64,000 bases of DNA from an uncultured Eubacterium sp. (GCA_910584245.1 CAJTZF010000004.1:110413-174412), one strand, 5' to 3'; positions 16,829 through 26,489 are shown, numbered from the stretch's first letter. The notes: generated by a model not told the origin, from the sequence alone. Numbers and translations: made by a program.

Positions 16829-18745
16829 TTGGGTACGTTACTGAATCAAATCGAGAAGGAAAATGATATCAAAAAAATTGCACCGGAAGATTACCGAAAG
16901 CTGGCAAAGGAAATTCGTGTGCGGCTCGTGAGAAGTGTGAGCCGAACGGGAGGGCATCTTGCCTCGAACCTGGGAGCGGTTGAGCTGACGATGGCGCTGC
17001 ATCTCTTTTTGGATTTTCCGAAAGATAAGCTGATCTGGGATGTAGGGCATCAGGCATATGTGCACAAAATGCTGACGGGACGTAACCGGCAGATGGGTAC
17101 TCTCCGCAGATTGGATGGGATCAGTGGATTTCCGAAAGTGGATGAAAACCCTGCGGACACCTTTAATACAGGGCATAGCTCTACTTCTATTTCCGTTGCC
17201 CTGGGAATGGCGAAGGCAAGGGATATCCAGGGAGGCGATGAAAAAGTAGTCGCTGTTATCGGAGATGGCGCATTATCCGGCGGCATGGCATTTGAGGCCC
17301 TGAATAATGCGGAACAGATGAAGAGCAACTTAATTATCGTTCTCAATGACAATAAAATGTCTATTTCCAAAAATGTAGGCGGTATGTCGCGCTACTTGGG
17401 AAAGATGAGGACAAACCAAAAATATAATAATTTAAAGATCAATATAGAAGAATGTCTGGATAGGATTCCAAATGTTGGAACTACAATGGCTGAGAAGATA
17501 AAAAATGCGAAAAATTCGTTAAAACATCTGCTCGTGCCAGGGATGCTGTTTGAGGAAATGGGAATCATTTATGTAGGACCCATTGATGGACACGATATCG
17601 ACGGGATGCTGCAGGCTTTGAATGCGGCAGCCCGTATTAAAAACCGTCCGATTTTGATTCATGTTTTAACAAAAAAAGGAAAAGGGTATTTGCCTGCGGA
17701 GACGAATCCGTCGATGTTCCACGGGGTAAATGCCTTTTATCCCAAAACGGGAGAACCGGTTGAGGAAAGAGGAACGACGTACACGGACGTTTTTGGGGAA
17801 TGGCTTCTGCAAAAGGGGAGAACATGTCCTGAGCTTGTGTCCGTATGCGCCGCTATGCCGGATGGAACGGGCGTAAAACCATTTGCCGGGGAGTTTCCGA
17901 AGCGGTCGTTTGACGTAGGGATTGCCGAGGAACATGCAGTTACTTTTTCGGCGGGACTTGTCTCCGGCGGACTTCGGCCGGTCGTCTCGATTTATTCCAC
18001 TTTTTTGCAGCGCGCCTATGACCAGATCATCCACGACATATGTCTTACACAGTTGCCAGTCGTTTTTGCAGTGGACCGGAGCGGGATTGTTGGAAGAGAT
18101 GGCGACACCCATCAGGGAATTTTCGATCTTTCCTTCCTCACCTCCATACCGAATATGACGGTGATCTCTCCGATGGATGGGGCAGAGCTGCGGGCGAGCC
18201 TGGATTTTGCCTACGGTCTGGACAGTCCTGTGGCAGTCCGGTATCCCCGCGGCCAGGTGTTTGAATTAGAAGAGCTTGGAGGAACGCACGAGCAATTACA
18301 ATACGGCCGCGGCAGTGTGATTATGGTAAATGGCGAGTTTTGTAAGGATGGGGAACGCGATAAGGCGAGCGGGGATTGTGTCCTATTTGCCGTCGGAAAC
18401 ATGGTGAGGACTGCGATAGATGCCGCCGTGCGCCTGCGGGCGCAGAATATTTCGTGTACAGTAGTAAACATGCGGTTCGTAAAACCTTTTGATAAACCAT
18501 TGATGTGTCGGCTTGTTCCAGAGCATACGGTGATGGTTACGATTGAGGACAATGAGGTGACAGGAGGTTTTGGGCAGCAGGCGGAAGCGATGCTGGCCGA
18601 GAACGCTATATTTCCTAAAAAGCTGATTAATGTATCCGTTCAGGATACATTTGTGGAGCACGGTGCGACGGAAGAGCTTTATGCGCGGTATGGCATGGAT
18701 GCAGAAAGTGTTGCATCGCGAATACAGGAAAGCCTGAATAAGTAA
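16829..18745 (+). CDS. dxs: 1-deoxy-D-xylulose-5-phosphate synthase
   Basis: Dxs joins pyruvate and glyceraldehyde 3-phosphate in the first step of the MEP isoprenoid pathway using thiamine diphosphate. The 638-residue protein carries the TPP motif GDGALSGGMAFEALNNA...LNDN, the transketolase pyrimidine-binding region (IAEEHAVTFSAGL) and C-terminal transketolase domain (VTIEDNEVTGGFG). Start is TTG at 16829 with GGAGG at 16813-16817; the rare start and 11-base spacing may limit translation. It works with the upstream ispA in isoprenoid supply. Confidence 0.96.
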   Translation: MGTLLNQIEKENDIKKIAPEDYRKLAKEIRVRLVRSVSRTGGHLASNLGAVELTMALHLFLDFPKDKLIWDVGHQAYVHKMLTGRNRQMGTLRRLDGISGFPKVDENPADTFNTGHSSTSISVALGMAKARDIQGGDEKVVAVIGDGALSGGMAFEALNNAEQMKSNLIIVLNDNKMSISKNVGGMSRYLGKMRTNQKYNNLKINIEECLDRIPNVGTTMAEKIKNAKNSLKHLLVPGMLFEEMGIIYVGPIDGHDIDGMLQALNAAARIKNRPILIHVLTKKGKGYLPAETNPSMFHGVNAFYPKTGEPVEERGTTYTDVFGEWLLQKGRTCPELVSVCAAMPDGTGVKPFAGEFPKRSFDVGIAEEHAVTFSAGLVSGGLRPVVSIYSTFLQRAYDQIIHDICLTQLPVVFAVDRSGIVGRDGDTHQGIFDLSFLTSIPNMTVISPMDGAELRASLDFAYGLDSPVAVRYPRGQVFELEELGGTHEQLQYGRGSVIMVNGEFCKDGERDKASGDCVLFAVGNMVRTAIDAAVRLRAQNISCTVVNMRFVKPFDKPLMCRLVPEHTVMVTIEDNEVTGGFGQQAEAMLAENAIFPKKLINVSVQDTFVEHGATEELYARYGMDAESVASRIQESLNK

Positions 18746-18790
18746 TTTGTTTCAGTAACCAATTATGTATGTAAAACAAGGGGAAAAAGG

Positions 18791-19651
18791 ATGGCAGAGC
18801 AGAGAGGGAAGAAGGAGCGTCTGGATGTGCTCCTTGTCAACCGTGGGTTGGTGGAGTCTAGGGAAAAGGCGAAAGCAGTTATTATGACGGGCAATGTTTT
18901 TGTGGACAACCAGCGGGAGGACAAGGCGGGACAAAAATTTCCTGAAAGCGCCCATATTGAGCTTAGGGGAAAAAAGATGAAATTTGTCAGCCGGGGCGGA
19001 TATAAGCTGGATAAGGCAATGGACGTTTTTTCGGTTTCAGTGGAAAGCTGCATTTGCATGGATGTCGGCGCTTCCACCGGAGGATTTACAGACTGTATGC
19101 TGCAAAAGGGAGCGAAGTTTGTCTATGCGATTGATGTCGGGACGAACCAGCTTGCCTGGAAGCTTCGCCAGGACGAACGGGTCCGGTCTCTGGAAAAAAC
19201 GAACATCCGCTATGTGACGCCGGATGAAATTGGGCAGCTAGTGGATTTTGTATCAATTGATGTGGCGTTTATTTCACTTACGAAAGTGTTAAAACCGGTT
19301 CGGGAGCTGATGCGGGACGGGGCGGAAATGGTGTGCCTGATTAAGCCGCAGTTTGAGGCTGGACGGGAAAAGGTTGGAAAAAAGGGGGTTGTCCGGGACA
19401 AGGCAGTTCACCGGGAGGTCATTGAAACCGTCGTCCAATATGCCAAAAGCCTTGGTTTTGCCATGTATGGCCTTGATTTTTCTCCTATTCGGGGACCGGA
19501 GGGGAATATCGAGTATTTATTGTACGTGAAAAAGCAGAAGGAAGCTGGCGGTGAGATTACAAAGGAAGAAACGGACCAGATTCACCAGGTTGTAAAGCTG
19601 GCGCAGGAAAATTTCTCCCAGCCGCACATAGTGGGTGAGATGCCCATGTAA
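18791..19651 (+). CDS. tlyA: TlyA-family rRNA 2'-O-methyltransferase
   Basis: A 286-residue protein with an N-terminal S4 RNA-binding domain (ERLDVLLVNRGLVESREKAK) and an FtsJ-type Rossmann methyltransferase (CMDVGASTGGFTDCML as SAM site, IKPQFE as part of the K-D-K-E core). TlyA enzymes methylate rRNA riboses; older annotations call it hemolysin. It sits in the typical dxs-tlyA-nadK-argR order of Firmicutes. Confidence 0.93.
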   Translation: MAEQRGKKERLDVLLVNRGLVESREKAKAVIMTGNVFVDNQREDKAGQKFPESAHIELRGKKMKFVSRGGYKLDKAMDVFSVSVESCICMDVGASTGGFTDCMLQKGAKFVYAIDVGTNQLAWKLRQDERVRSLEKTNIRYVTPDEIGQLVDFVSIDVAFISLTKVLKPVRELMRDGAEMVCLIKPQFEAGREKVGKKGVVRDKAVHREVIETVVQYAKSLGFAMYGLDFSPIRGPEGNIEYLLYVKKQKEAGGEITKEETDQIHQVVKLAQENFSQPHIVGEMPM

Positions 19652-19674
19652 TTATTTGTCATGCGGAGGATGTC

Positions 19675-20493
19675 ATGAACCGGATTTGTCTGATTGTAAA
19701 TGAAGAAAAGGATACGGAGCATTCCGTAGTAAATGTGATAAAGTCTTATTTAGAAAAATCAAATATTCGTGTTGATATTGTGAGCCATAAGGCGAAAGCA
19801 ACTGCGGACGAGGAAACGGATATGGCGATTGTGCTGGGCGGTGATGGCACAGTAATCCGGGCGGCTAAAAGCATAGCTGGAAAAAATGTTCCGATTCTCG
19901 GCGTCAATTTAGGAACACTTGGTTTTCTCACAGAGGTGGAAAAGCCGAAAATGTACCAGGCGTTGGATGCCGTTTTAAGTGGGAATTACAATATTGAAAA
20001 GCGGATGGTTCTCGAAGGGCAGATGGGTGCGGAGGAGAGGAGCCTTGCTATAAATGAGGTGATTGTCGGAAAGAGAGATCTTGGGCGGATGATTACTATG
20101 AGCGTGTGGGTCAACGACGAGCTGATGGATACGTATGTGGCGGACGGTGTCATTGTTGCCACGCCTACAGGTTCGACGGCGTACAACTTATCCGCCGGTG
20201 GGCCGGTTCTCTCTCCCAATATGGCCGCGCTTGTTATCACGCCAATTTGTCCCCATTCACTGAATAAGAGAAGCCTTGTTTTGTCCTCAGATGACAGCAT
20301 CCGTATTCAGGTCGAGAAGACGAGGGAGAGCTATGTCGACGAGGCCACTGTGCGGTGCGATGGAGAAGTTCTGTGGGAACTCGAGACCGGAGAAGTTATT
20401 TTTATCCGGAAGGCGGAGGAGACGTTTGACGTAGTTACGATTCACGGCGTAGGGTTTTATGAAAAAATGAGAAGTAAACTGAACCGTTTTTGA
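19675..20493 (+). CDS. nadK: NAD kinase
   Basis: Phosphorylates NAD to NADP. The 272-residue protein has the diacylglycerol-kinase-like GGDGT motif at 55-59, the conserved NE pair (AINEVIVGKRD) and the TPTGSTAYNLSAGGPVLSP motif. GGAGG precedes the ATG. It overlaps the region upstream of argR by sharing TGATG. Confidence 0.95.
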   Translation: MNRICLIVNEEKDTEHSVVNVIKSYLEKSNIRVDIVSHKAKATADEETDMAIVLGGDGTVIRAAKSIAGKNVPILGVNLGTLGFLTEVEKPKMYQALDAVLSGNYNIEKRMVLEGQMGAEERSLAINEVIVGKRDLGRMITMSVWVNDELMDTYVADGVIVATPTGSTAYNLSAGGPVLSPNMAALVITPICPHSLNKRSLVLSSDDSIRIQVEKTRESYVDEATVRCDGEVLWELETGEVIFIRKAEETFDVVTIHGVGFYEKMRSKLNRF

Positions 20494-20519
20494 TGTTCAG
20501 GGAAGCTGGAAAAAGTAAA

Positions 20520-20975
20520 ATGAAGAAAAAGAGACAGGAAAAAATAATAGAAATTATTCATAAATATGAGGTGGAAACACAGGAGGATCTCGCCCGTTAT
20601 TTGAACCAGGCAGGATATTCTGTCACACAGGCTACCGTTTCACGGGATATCCGGGATATGTCGCTCGTGAAAGTGCCGGGCGTAAGAGTCCGGCAGCGGT
20701 ATATGACGGCATCGGAGGACAGCGGTGTGTACGGGAGACAATACGTCAGTGTGTTGCAGGATGGGGTTATTTCTATGGAGCAGGCGGGAAATTTGATTGT
20801 GATTAAGACGGCGGGGGGAATGGCGATGGCGGTAGCCGCCGCACTCGATGCGATGGAGCTCGATGGCGTCGTCGGTTCGATCGCCGGGGATGATACGATT
20901 ATGTGTGCCATTAAATCAGAAGAAATGGTCGAAAGCGTTTTGTCAAACATGCGCGCATTATTTTGCCGCGCGTGA
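20520..20975 (+). CDS. argR: Arginine repressor ArgR
   Basis: A 151-residue regulator: winged helix N-terminus (TQEDLARYLNQAGYSVTQATVSRDIRDM) and C-terminal arginine-binding hexamerisation domain (GSIAGDDTIMCAIKS). ATG at 20520 matches the family start and gives normal length; an ATG at 20493, overlapping the nadK stop, would add nine residues and could also be used by coupling. In many Firmicutes recN follows argR; here yebC follows instead. Confidence 0.93.
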   Translation: MKKKRQEKIIEIIHKYEVETQEDLARYLNQAGYSVTQATVSRDIRDMSLVKVPGVRVRQRYMTASEDSGVYGRQYVSVLQDGVISMEQAGNLIVIKTAGGMAMAVAAALDAMELDGVVGSIAGDDTIMCAIKSEEMVESVLSNMRALFCRA

Positions 20976-21031
20976 AATATAAAATTTTATAGTAAAACGC
21001 ATACAATGTGTATGCAGAAATGAGGGAAAGC

Positions 21032-21763
21032 ATGTCAGGACATTCAAAATTTGCAAACATCAAGCATAAAAAAGAGAAAAATGACGCAAAAAAGGGAAAG
21101 ATCTTTACTGTAATCGGACGTGAGCTCGCAGTGGCGGTCAAGGAGGGCGGACCGGATCCGAATAATAACAGCAAGCTCCGGGACGTAATCGCCAAGGCGA
21201 AGGCAAACAATATGCCAAACGATACGATCGACCGCGGAATTAAAAAGGCGGCCGGCAATGTGGACGCGGTAAATTACGTGAGCATTACATATGAAGGATA
21301 TGGCCCGAGCGGCACGGCAATTATCGTGGAAGCGCTTACGGATAATAAAAACCGTACGGCGTCCAACGTCCGCAATGCTTTTACAAAAGGAAACGGAAAT
21401 GTCGGAACTACGGGTTGTGTTTCTTATATGTTTGAGACAAAGGGACAGATTATCGTGGACAAAGAAGAGTATGAAACCGATGCCGATACTTTTATGATGC
21501 TCGCCCTCGACGCCGGTGCGGAAGACTTCAATGAGGAAGAGGACAGCTATGAAATTGTGACTGCACAGGAGGACTTCAGCCAGGTCAGGGAAGCCTTAGA
21601 AAAGGAAGGAGTTCCGATGGCGCAGGCAGAGGTCACAATGATTCCCCAGAATTATGTGGAACTCAGTGATGAGAATGACTTAAAAATGTTTAACCGTATT
21701 TTAGATTTGCTGGACGAAGACGATGATGTGCAAGCGGTGTACCACAATGTTGAAGAGGCATGA
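21032..21763 (+). CDS. yebC: YebC/PmpR family protein (TACO1-like)
   Basis: A 243-residue member of the YebC family beginning SGHSKFANIKHKKEKNDAKKGKIFT, with family segments GPSGTAIIVEALTDNKNRT and GCVSYMFE. Annotated widely as a transcriptional regulator; recent family work points to a translation role on difficult nascent chains, so function is left open. GAGGGA precedes the ATG at 21032. Confidence 0.93.
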   Translation: MSGHSKFANIKHKKEKNDAKKGKIFTVIGRELAVAVKEGGPDPNNNSKLRDVIAKAKANNMPNDTIDRGIKKAAGNVDAVNYVSITYEGYGPSGTAIIVEALTDNKNRTASNVRNAFTKGNGNVGTTGCVSYMFETKGQIIVDKEEYETDADTFMMLALDAGAEDFNEEEDSYEIVTAQEDFSQVREALEKEGVPMAQAEVTMIPQNYVELSDENDLKMFNRILDLLDEDDDVQAVYHNVEEA

Positions 21764-21817
21764 TATACCGGCACGGCAACTTATTTGTGTAGTTAAACCG
21801 AAAGAAAGAGGATAGGA

Positions 21818-22351
21818 ATGGCTACCTGGAATTCAAGAGGCTTGCGCGGTTCCTTTTTGGAGGAGCTTATAAATTTAACGAATGAAAAATACAGAGTGCA
21901 GAAGCTTGCCCTGATTCAGAAGATCCCGACTCCGATCAAGCCCATCAATATTGACCAGAGTACCAGGCACATTACACTGGCATATTTTGAACAGAAAAGT
22001 ACGGTTGATTATATCGGCGTAGTGCAGGGAATTCCAGTTTGTTTCGACGCGAAAGAGTGCGTGGAGGAGAGATTTCCGCTCGCGAACATACATGAACATC
22101 AAATGCAATTTATGGCGCAATTTGAAGAGCAGGACGGCATTGCATTTTTGCTTATTTATTTTGCTTGTAAAGACTGTTTTATGTACTTGCCATTTGAAAA
22201 ATTAAAAGCTTTCTGGACGAGAATGGAGAAGGGCGGGAGAAAGAGCTTTACCTTTTCCGAACTGGATCCCGCTTTTGAGTTATCTACCTATTCGGGCACT
22301 TTCGTTCATTATTTAGAGAAAATTTCTCTGGATATGCAGAGCCGGACTTAA
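21818..22351 (+). CDS. recU: Holliday junction resolvase RecU
   Basis: RecU cleaves Holliday junctions in Gram-positive bacteria. The 177-residue protein shows the N-terminal NSRGLRGSFLEELINLTNEKYR, the KIPTPIKPI segment, and the nuclease residues in TVDYIGVVQGIPVCFDAKECVEERFP. In Bacillus recU sits beside ponA; here it stands between yebC and a spore protein gene, with recA about 700 bases downstream. Confidence 0.9.
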   Translation: MATWNSRGLRGSFLEELINLTNEKYRVQKLALIQKIPTPIKPINIDQSTRHITLAYFEQKSTVDYIGVVQGIPVCFDAKECVEERFPLANIHEHQMQFMAQFEEQDGIAFLLIYFACKDCFMYLPFEKLKAFWTRMEKGGRKSFTFSELDPAFELSTYSGTFVHYLEKISLDMQSRT

Positions 22352-22456
22352 TATAATAGACGGCTATTTTCTACTAAAAACTACCAGAATGAAATAAAAC
22401 TTCGTGGGTACAATAGTATCAGATAACCGAGTGGCTTCCATTGAAATGTTTCGGGT

Positions 22457-22488
22457 AACGGAATGTTTCGGGGGAAAGACATTCCGTT
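22457..22488 (+). other. Hairpin upstream of the ssp gene
   Basis: Perfect 10-base stem AACGGAATGT (22457-22466) with ACATTCCGTT (22479-22488). There is no T run after it, so it is either a weak recU terminator or a structure in the leader of the spore protein mRNA. Confidence 0.6.
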
Positions 22489-22530
22489 ATCTCTCAAGAT
22501 AAATACTAAAAAACACGGAGGTGAAATGTG

Positions 22531-22728
22531 ATGAGCAAATCTAGCAACAGAATGGAAGTGCCACAGGCAAAAGACGCTATGAACAAGTTTAAGATGGAAG
22601 TTGCATCTGAGCTTGGTGTAAACCTGAAAGAGGGCTACAACGGTGACCTCACATCCAGAGAAGCTGGTAGCGTGGGCGGCGAGATGGTTCGTCAGATGAT
22701 TAAAAAGCAGGAAGAGTCAATGCGTTAG
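22531..22728 (+). CDS. Alpha/beta-type small acid-soluble spore protein
   Basis: A 65-residue SASP that coats and protects spore DNA. It shows the protease (GPR) cleavage region KMEVASELGV and the DNA-binding core GYNGDLTSREAGSVGGEMVRQMI. GGAGGTGA lies 7 bases before the ATG at 22531; a GTG directly ahead is less likely. Expected to be forespore-expressed under sigma-G, though no clear sigma-G promoter was identified by eye. A strong terminator follows. Confidence 0.95.
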   Translation: MSKSSNRMEVPQAKDAMNKFKMEVASELGVNLKEGYNGDLTSREAGSVGGEMVRQMIKKQEESMR

Positions 22729-22763
22729 TCATCCTAAAATACGAAGCTAATTATGCAAAGTAA

Positions 22764-22807
22764 AAAGGCATTCCCTTATCATATGTTTGATGGGGGAGTG
22801 CCTTTTT
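22764..22807 (+). terminator. Rho-independent terminator after ssp
   Basis: AAAGGCATTCCC (22764-22775) pairs with the GGGAGTGCCTTT arm at 22794-22805 with one mismatch, followed by TTTTT. Confidence 0.9.
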
Positions 22808-22928
22808 GTAGGAAATGCTTTACAAGAACCAAAAGAAATGCTACACTAATTTTGTGTCTTTGTATACGTTGCTGGAATCCCAGGATAGAAGTTTCGTAAA
22901 TTATAGTTTCCCTTTTTATAAAAAGTTG

Positions 22929-22957
22929 TTGACAGTTTTAAAAAGTTGGTGTAGTAT
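22929..22957 (+). promoter_or_regulatory. recA promoter
   Basis: Consensus TTGACA (22929-22934), 17-base spacer, TAGTAT (22952-22957). Confidence 0.8.
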
Positions 22958-22968
22958 ATTCATATACA

Positions 22969-22980
22969 GAACAAGTGTTC
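22969..22980 (+). promoter_or_regulatory. LexA/DinR SOS box upstream of recA
   Basis: GAACAAGTGTTC matches the Gram-positive SOS consensus GAAC-N4-GTTC exactly. It lies about 12 bases after the -10 box, over the transcription start, where LexA would block initiation. Confidence 0.85.
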
Positions 22981-23052
22981 CGAAATAAAGTTCGATTTTG
23001 CTGCGAATAGCATTGTTAAATGAAATAAAAAAATTTTAGAATGGAGATTAGT

Positions 23053-24147
23053 ATGATGGAAAAAGATCAAAATAAAAGAAAAGCATTAGAATCCGCGATT
23101 GCACAAATTGAAAAGCAGTACGGAAAGGGCTCGGTGATGAAGCTGGGAGATACGGCTTCCGGTATGGAGGTTGAGACGGTTCCGACCGGTGCTCTTAGTC
23201 TTGATATTGCCCTTGGTGTGGGGGGGATTCCTAAGGGAAGGGTAATTGAGATTTATGGTCCGGAGTCCAGTGGTAAGACAACCGTGGCGCTCCACATGGT
23301 GGCAGAGGTACAGAAAAAAGGAGGGATTGCGGGATTTATTGATGCAGAACACGCGTTAGATCCTGTGTATGCCCGGAATATTGGCGTAGATATTGATGAG
23401 CTTTACATATCCCAGCCGGACTGCGGGGAGCAGGCGTTAGAGATTACGGAAACAATGGTGCGTTCCGGCGCTGTCGATATTGTCATAGTTGACTCTGTAG
23501 CGGCGCTGGTGCCGAAAGCGGAAATCGACGGCGATATGGGGGACAGCCATGTGGGACTCCAGGCGCGGCTTATGAGCCAGGCGCTTCGAAAGCTGACGGG
23601 TGTTATAAACAAGTCAAACTGCATCGTGATTTTTATCAACCAGCTTCGTGAAAAAGTTGGTGTAATGTTTGGAAACCCGGAAACGACCACAGGAGGGCGC
23701 GCTTTAAAATTTTATTCCTCCGTGCGGCTGGACGTCAGGAGAATTGAGACGTTAAAGCAGGGCGGTGAGATGATTGGAAACCATGTGCGGGTAAAAGTTG
23801 TAAAGAACAAGGTGGCGCCTCCTTTTCAGGAAGCGGAGTTTGATATTATGTTTGGAAAAGGTATTTCCCGGGAAGGAGACGTACTGGATCTGGCCGTAAA
23901 ACATGATATCATTGCCAAGAGTGGTGCGTGGTATTCCTACAAAGGTGAAAAGATTGGCCAGGGACGTGAAAATGCCAAATTATATTTGTCAGACCATCCG
24001 GAAGTATTTGAAGAGGTAGAAAAACTGGTTCGGGGCAAATATATAGAACAAAAAGAGGAAGAGACGGCGAAAGAAAAAGAAGAAGGCAAGGAAGCAGACG
24101 CCGGCAAAGAAAGCACGAAGAAAAAAGCGTCTGCGAAGGCGGAATAG
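23053..24147 (+). CDS. recA: Recombinase RecA
   Basis: Strand-exchange ATPase and LexA co-protease. The 364-residue protein has Walker A at 69-77 (GPESSGKTT), Walker B VDIVIVDSVAALVP and the FINQLREKVGVMFGNPETTTGG region. The ATG at 23053 is used because GGAG (23043-23046) precedes it. The C-terminus is a Lys/Glu/Ala-rich tail of about 35 residues, acidic-basic mixed rather than purely acidic. An SOS box controls it, and recX follows 12 bases later. Confidence 0.98.
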   Translation: MMEKDQNKRKALESAIAQIEKQYGKGSVMKLGDTASGMEVETVPTGALSLDIALGVGGIPKGRVIEIYGPESSGKTTVALHMVAEVQKKGGIAGFIDAEHALDPVYARNIGVDIDELYISQPDCGEQALEITETMVRSGAVDIVIVDSVAALVPKAEIDGDMGDSHVGLQARLMSQALRKLTGVINKSNCIVIFINQLREKVGVMFGNPETTTGGRALKFYSSVRLDVRRIETLKQGGEMIGNHVRVKVVKNKVAPPFQEAEFDIMFGKGISREGDVLDLAVKHDIIAKSGAWYSYKGEKIGQGRENAKLYLSDHPEVFEEVEKLVRGKYIEQKEEETAKEKEEGKEADAGKESTKKKASAKAE

Positions 24148-24159
24148 GAAGGGAACGGC

Positions 24160-24675
24160 ATGGAGGCATCAGGAAAGCCCAAGCAGAGAGAAGAAACTTC
24201 CGCTCCCTTTGCGTTTTCGGATGACGAGGGAAAAAAGGCGGCCGAAAAAGCAATGTCATTACTTCTACATAAAGACCGAACGAGATGGGAGCTTACCGAA
24301 CGGCTTGCACGGGCAGGTTTTTCAGAAAAAGCATCGCTGGAAGCGATAGGCTATGTAGATCAATTTGGTTATATCAATGACCAAAGGTATGTGGAAAACT
24401 ATATTATGTTCCAAAAAGGAAAAAAGAGCAAAAAGGAAATGATATACCGTCTCACCGAAAAAGGCATTCCGAATGAGCTTATCAGCCAGACATTGGAAAA
24501 TATGGAATATGAGGGAGAGGAAGGAGCCATACAAAAGTTGGTTGCCAAAAAACTGAGAGGGAGGGAATTTTGTGAGCTCGATTATAGGGAGCGTCAAAAA
24601 ATAGCGCAGTATCTCGGGCGGAAAGGATATCATTTTCCTACAATTAAAAAAGTGCTTTCACAGTTCGAAAGCTAG
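24160..24675 (+). CDS. recX: Regulatory protein RecX
   Basis: RecX modulates RecA filaments. The 171-residue helical protein contains the three-helix repeats of the family: KAMSLLLHKDRTRWELTERLARAGFS, YVDQFGYINDQRYVENYI and KSKKEMIYRLTEKGIPNELI. It is in the recA operon. Confidence 0.92.
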   Translation: MEASGKPKQREETSAPFAFSDDEGKKAAEKAMSLLLHKDRTRWELTERLARAGFSEKASLEAIGYVDQFGYINDQRYVENYIMFQKGKKSKKEMIYRLTEKGIPNELISQTLENMEYEGEEGAIQKLVAKKLRGREFCELDYRERQKIAQYLGRKGYHFPTIKKVLSQFES

Positions 24676-24744
24676 CACAGCGGGCAAGGAAGAAACCTCG
24701 AAAAATGGTTCTTACCGGGAAAGTGAAGAAAGTATTTTCACAAC

Positions 24745-24773
24745 TTGACAACGAGCGCAAAAAAGTGTAGAAT
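24745..24773 (+). promoter_or_regulatory. Vegetative promoter for rny
   Basis: TTGACA (24745-24750), 17-base spacer, TAGAAT (24768-24773), 50 bases ahead of the gene. Confidence 0.8.
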
Positions 24774-24823
24774 TGAAGTGTTGTATTCACGTGCAATGAT
24801 AATTAAATAAAGGAGGTGCTCCT

Positions 24824-26404
24824 GTGTCAGAGGTGCTAGAGTTGAGTGTTGGTTTCATCATTGGTGCAGTTGTCGTAATCCTTATTCTTTTTGCGATTGT
24901 AGCATTTGTTGTGTGGAAAAGTGCTATTTCTTACCGGATTAAAGTTGGAGAAGCGAAGGTAGGAAGCGCAGAAGAGAAGGCAAGAGAGATTATAGATGAT
25001 GCATTAAAAACTGCTGAGACCAAAAAGCGTGAAGCTCTTTTAGAAGCCAAGGAGGAAAATCTCAAGGCAAAAAATGACCTGGATCGCGAGACCAAGGAAA
25101 GAAGAGCGGAAATCCAGCGCTACGAGAAACGAGTGCTGGGCAAGGAAGAGACTCTGGACAAGAAACTGGATGCACTCGAGAAAAGAGAATCGAAACTTTC
25201 TTTTAAAATGACTGAGTTGGAGAAAGAGAAAGAAAAAGTGGAAGAACTCCGCCAAAGTCATTTGAATGAGTTAGAGAAGATTTCTGGACTCACCTCCGAA
25301 CAGGCAAAAGATTATTTATTGAAAACTGTAGAGGAAGACGTAAAACATGAGACTGCAGTTTTAGTAAAAGAATTGGAACGTCAGGCAAAGGACGATGCGG
25401 ACAAGAAAGCGAAAGAATACATTATCAATGCGATTCAGAAATGTGCAGCGGACCATGTATCAGAAGCTACCATTTCAGTCGTTCCGTTGCCGGGTGATGA
25501 GATGAAGGGAAGGATTATCGGAAGAGAGGGAAGAAATATCCGGACTCTTGAAAATCTTACCGGAATAGATCTTATCATAGATGATACGCCAGAGGCAGTT
25601 ATTTTGTCTGGTTTTGATCCAATTCGTCGTGAAATAGCCAGAATTGCTTTGGAAAAATTAATCGTAGATGGCAGAATTCATCCTGCCAGGATCGAAGAAA
25701 TGGTAGAAAAAGCAAAAAAAGAAGTTGAAACAATGATTCGTGAAGAAGGAGAAGCGGCGGCACTTGAAGTTGGTGTGCATGGGATTCACCCTGAGCTGAT
25801 TCGCCTTTTAGGTAAAATGAAGTTTAGAACAAGTTATGGTCAGAATGCATTAAAGCATTCGATCGAAGTAGCACATCTGTCCGGGTTGCTGGCAGGCGAA
25901 TTTGGAGCAGATGTCCGCATGGCGAAAAGGGCGGGACTGCTTCATGATATTGGAAAATCTGTTGACCATGACATGGAAGGTTCGCACATACAGTTAGGTG
26001 TGGATCTATGTCGCAAATTTAAGGAATCTGCACTTGTTATCAATGCAGTAGAGGCACATCACGGTGATGTTGAGCCAGAAAGTTTGATCGCCTGTGTAGT
26101 ACAGGCTTCGGATGCCATCTCAGCTGCCCGTCCTGGCGCTAGAAGGGAAACCTTAGAGACATACACGAATAGATTGAAACAATTAGAGGATATTTCAAAC
26201 GGCTTTAAAGGTGTCGACAAATCTTTTGCCATTCAGGCAGGTAGAGAAGTTCGAGTGATCGTAGTTCCTGATCAGATTAACGATGATGATATGGTCTTGC
26301 TGGCCAGAGATATATCAAAACAGATTGAAGCAGAGCTTCAGTATCCGGGTCAGATCAAGGTTAATGTGGTGAGAGAGTCCAGAGTTGTGGACTATGCGAA
26401 ATAG
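24824..26404 (+). CDS. rny: Ribonuclease Y
   Basis: Membrane-anchored endoribonuclease that starts bulk mRNA decay in Firmicutes. The 526-residue protein has an N-terminal membrane helix (about 10-31), a long charged coiled coil (about 45-190), a KH domain (GRIIGREGRNIRTLENLTG) and an HD domain (AGLLHDIGKSVDHD). GTG start follows AAAGGAGGTG. Preceded by its own promoter and followed by a strong terminator. Confidence 0.97.
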   Translation: MSEVLELSVGFIIGAVVVILILFAIVAFVVWKSAISYRIKVGEAKVGSAEEKAREIIDDALKTAETKKREALLEAKEENLKAKNDLDRETKERRAEIQRYEKRVLGKEETLDKKLDALEKRESKLSFKMTELEKEKEKVEELRQSHLNELEKISGLTSEQAKDYLLKTVEEDVKHETAVLVKELERQAKDDADKKAKEYIINAIQKCAADHVSEATISVVPLPGDEMKGRIIGREGRNIRTLENLTGIDLIIDDTPEAVILSGFDPIRREIARIALEKLIVDGRIHPARIEEMVEKAKKEVETMIREEGEAAALEVGVHGIHPELIRLLGKMKFRTSYGQNALKHSIEVAHLSGLLAGEFGADVRMAKRAGLLHDIGKSVDHDMEGSHIQLGVDLCRKFKESALVINAVEAHHGDVEPESLIACVVQASDAISAARPGARRETLETYTNRLKQLEDISNGFKGVDKSFAIQAGREVRVIVVPDQINDDDMVLLARDISKQIEAELQYPGQIKVNVVRESRVVDYAK

Positions 26405-26445
26405 TTTTATGAAAGTAACCATTTATTTGTCATGAGTGAGTGTAA

Positions 26446-26489
26446 CCCGCTGTATATAGCAGTTTTAACTGTTATATACAGCGGGTTTT
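26446..26489 (+). terminator. Rho-independent terminator after rny
   Basis: An 18-base stem, left arm 26446-26463 (CCCGCTGTATATAG...) and right arm 26468-26485, pairs at 17 positions around a four-base loop TTTA, followed by TTTT. Confidence 0.93.

Larger units (their letters stand above)
22729..23052. other. Intergenic region ssp-recA
   Basis: No gene in 324 bases. It holds the ssp terminator (22764-22807), a recA promoter (22929-22957) and an SOS box (22969-22980); nothing else was recognised. Confidence 0.8.

Noticed and set aside
24676..24740. Terminator after recX
   Set aside because: The stem is short and mismatched and there is no T run.
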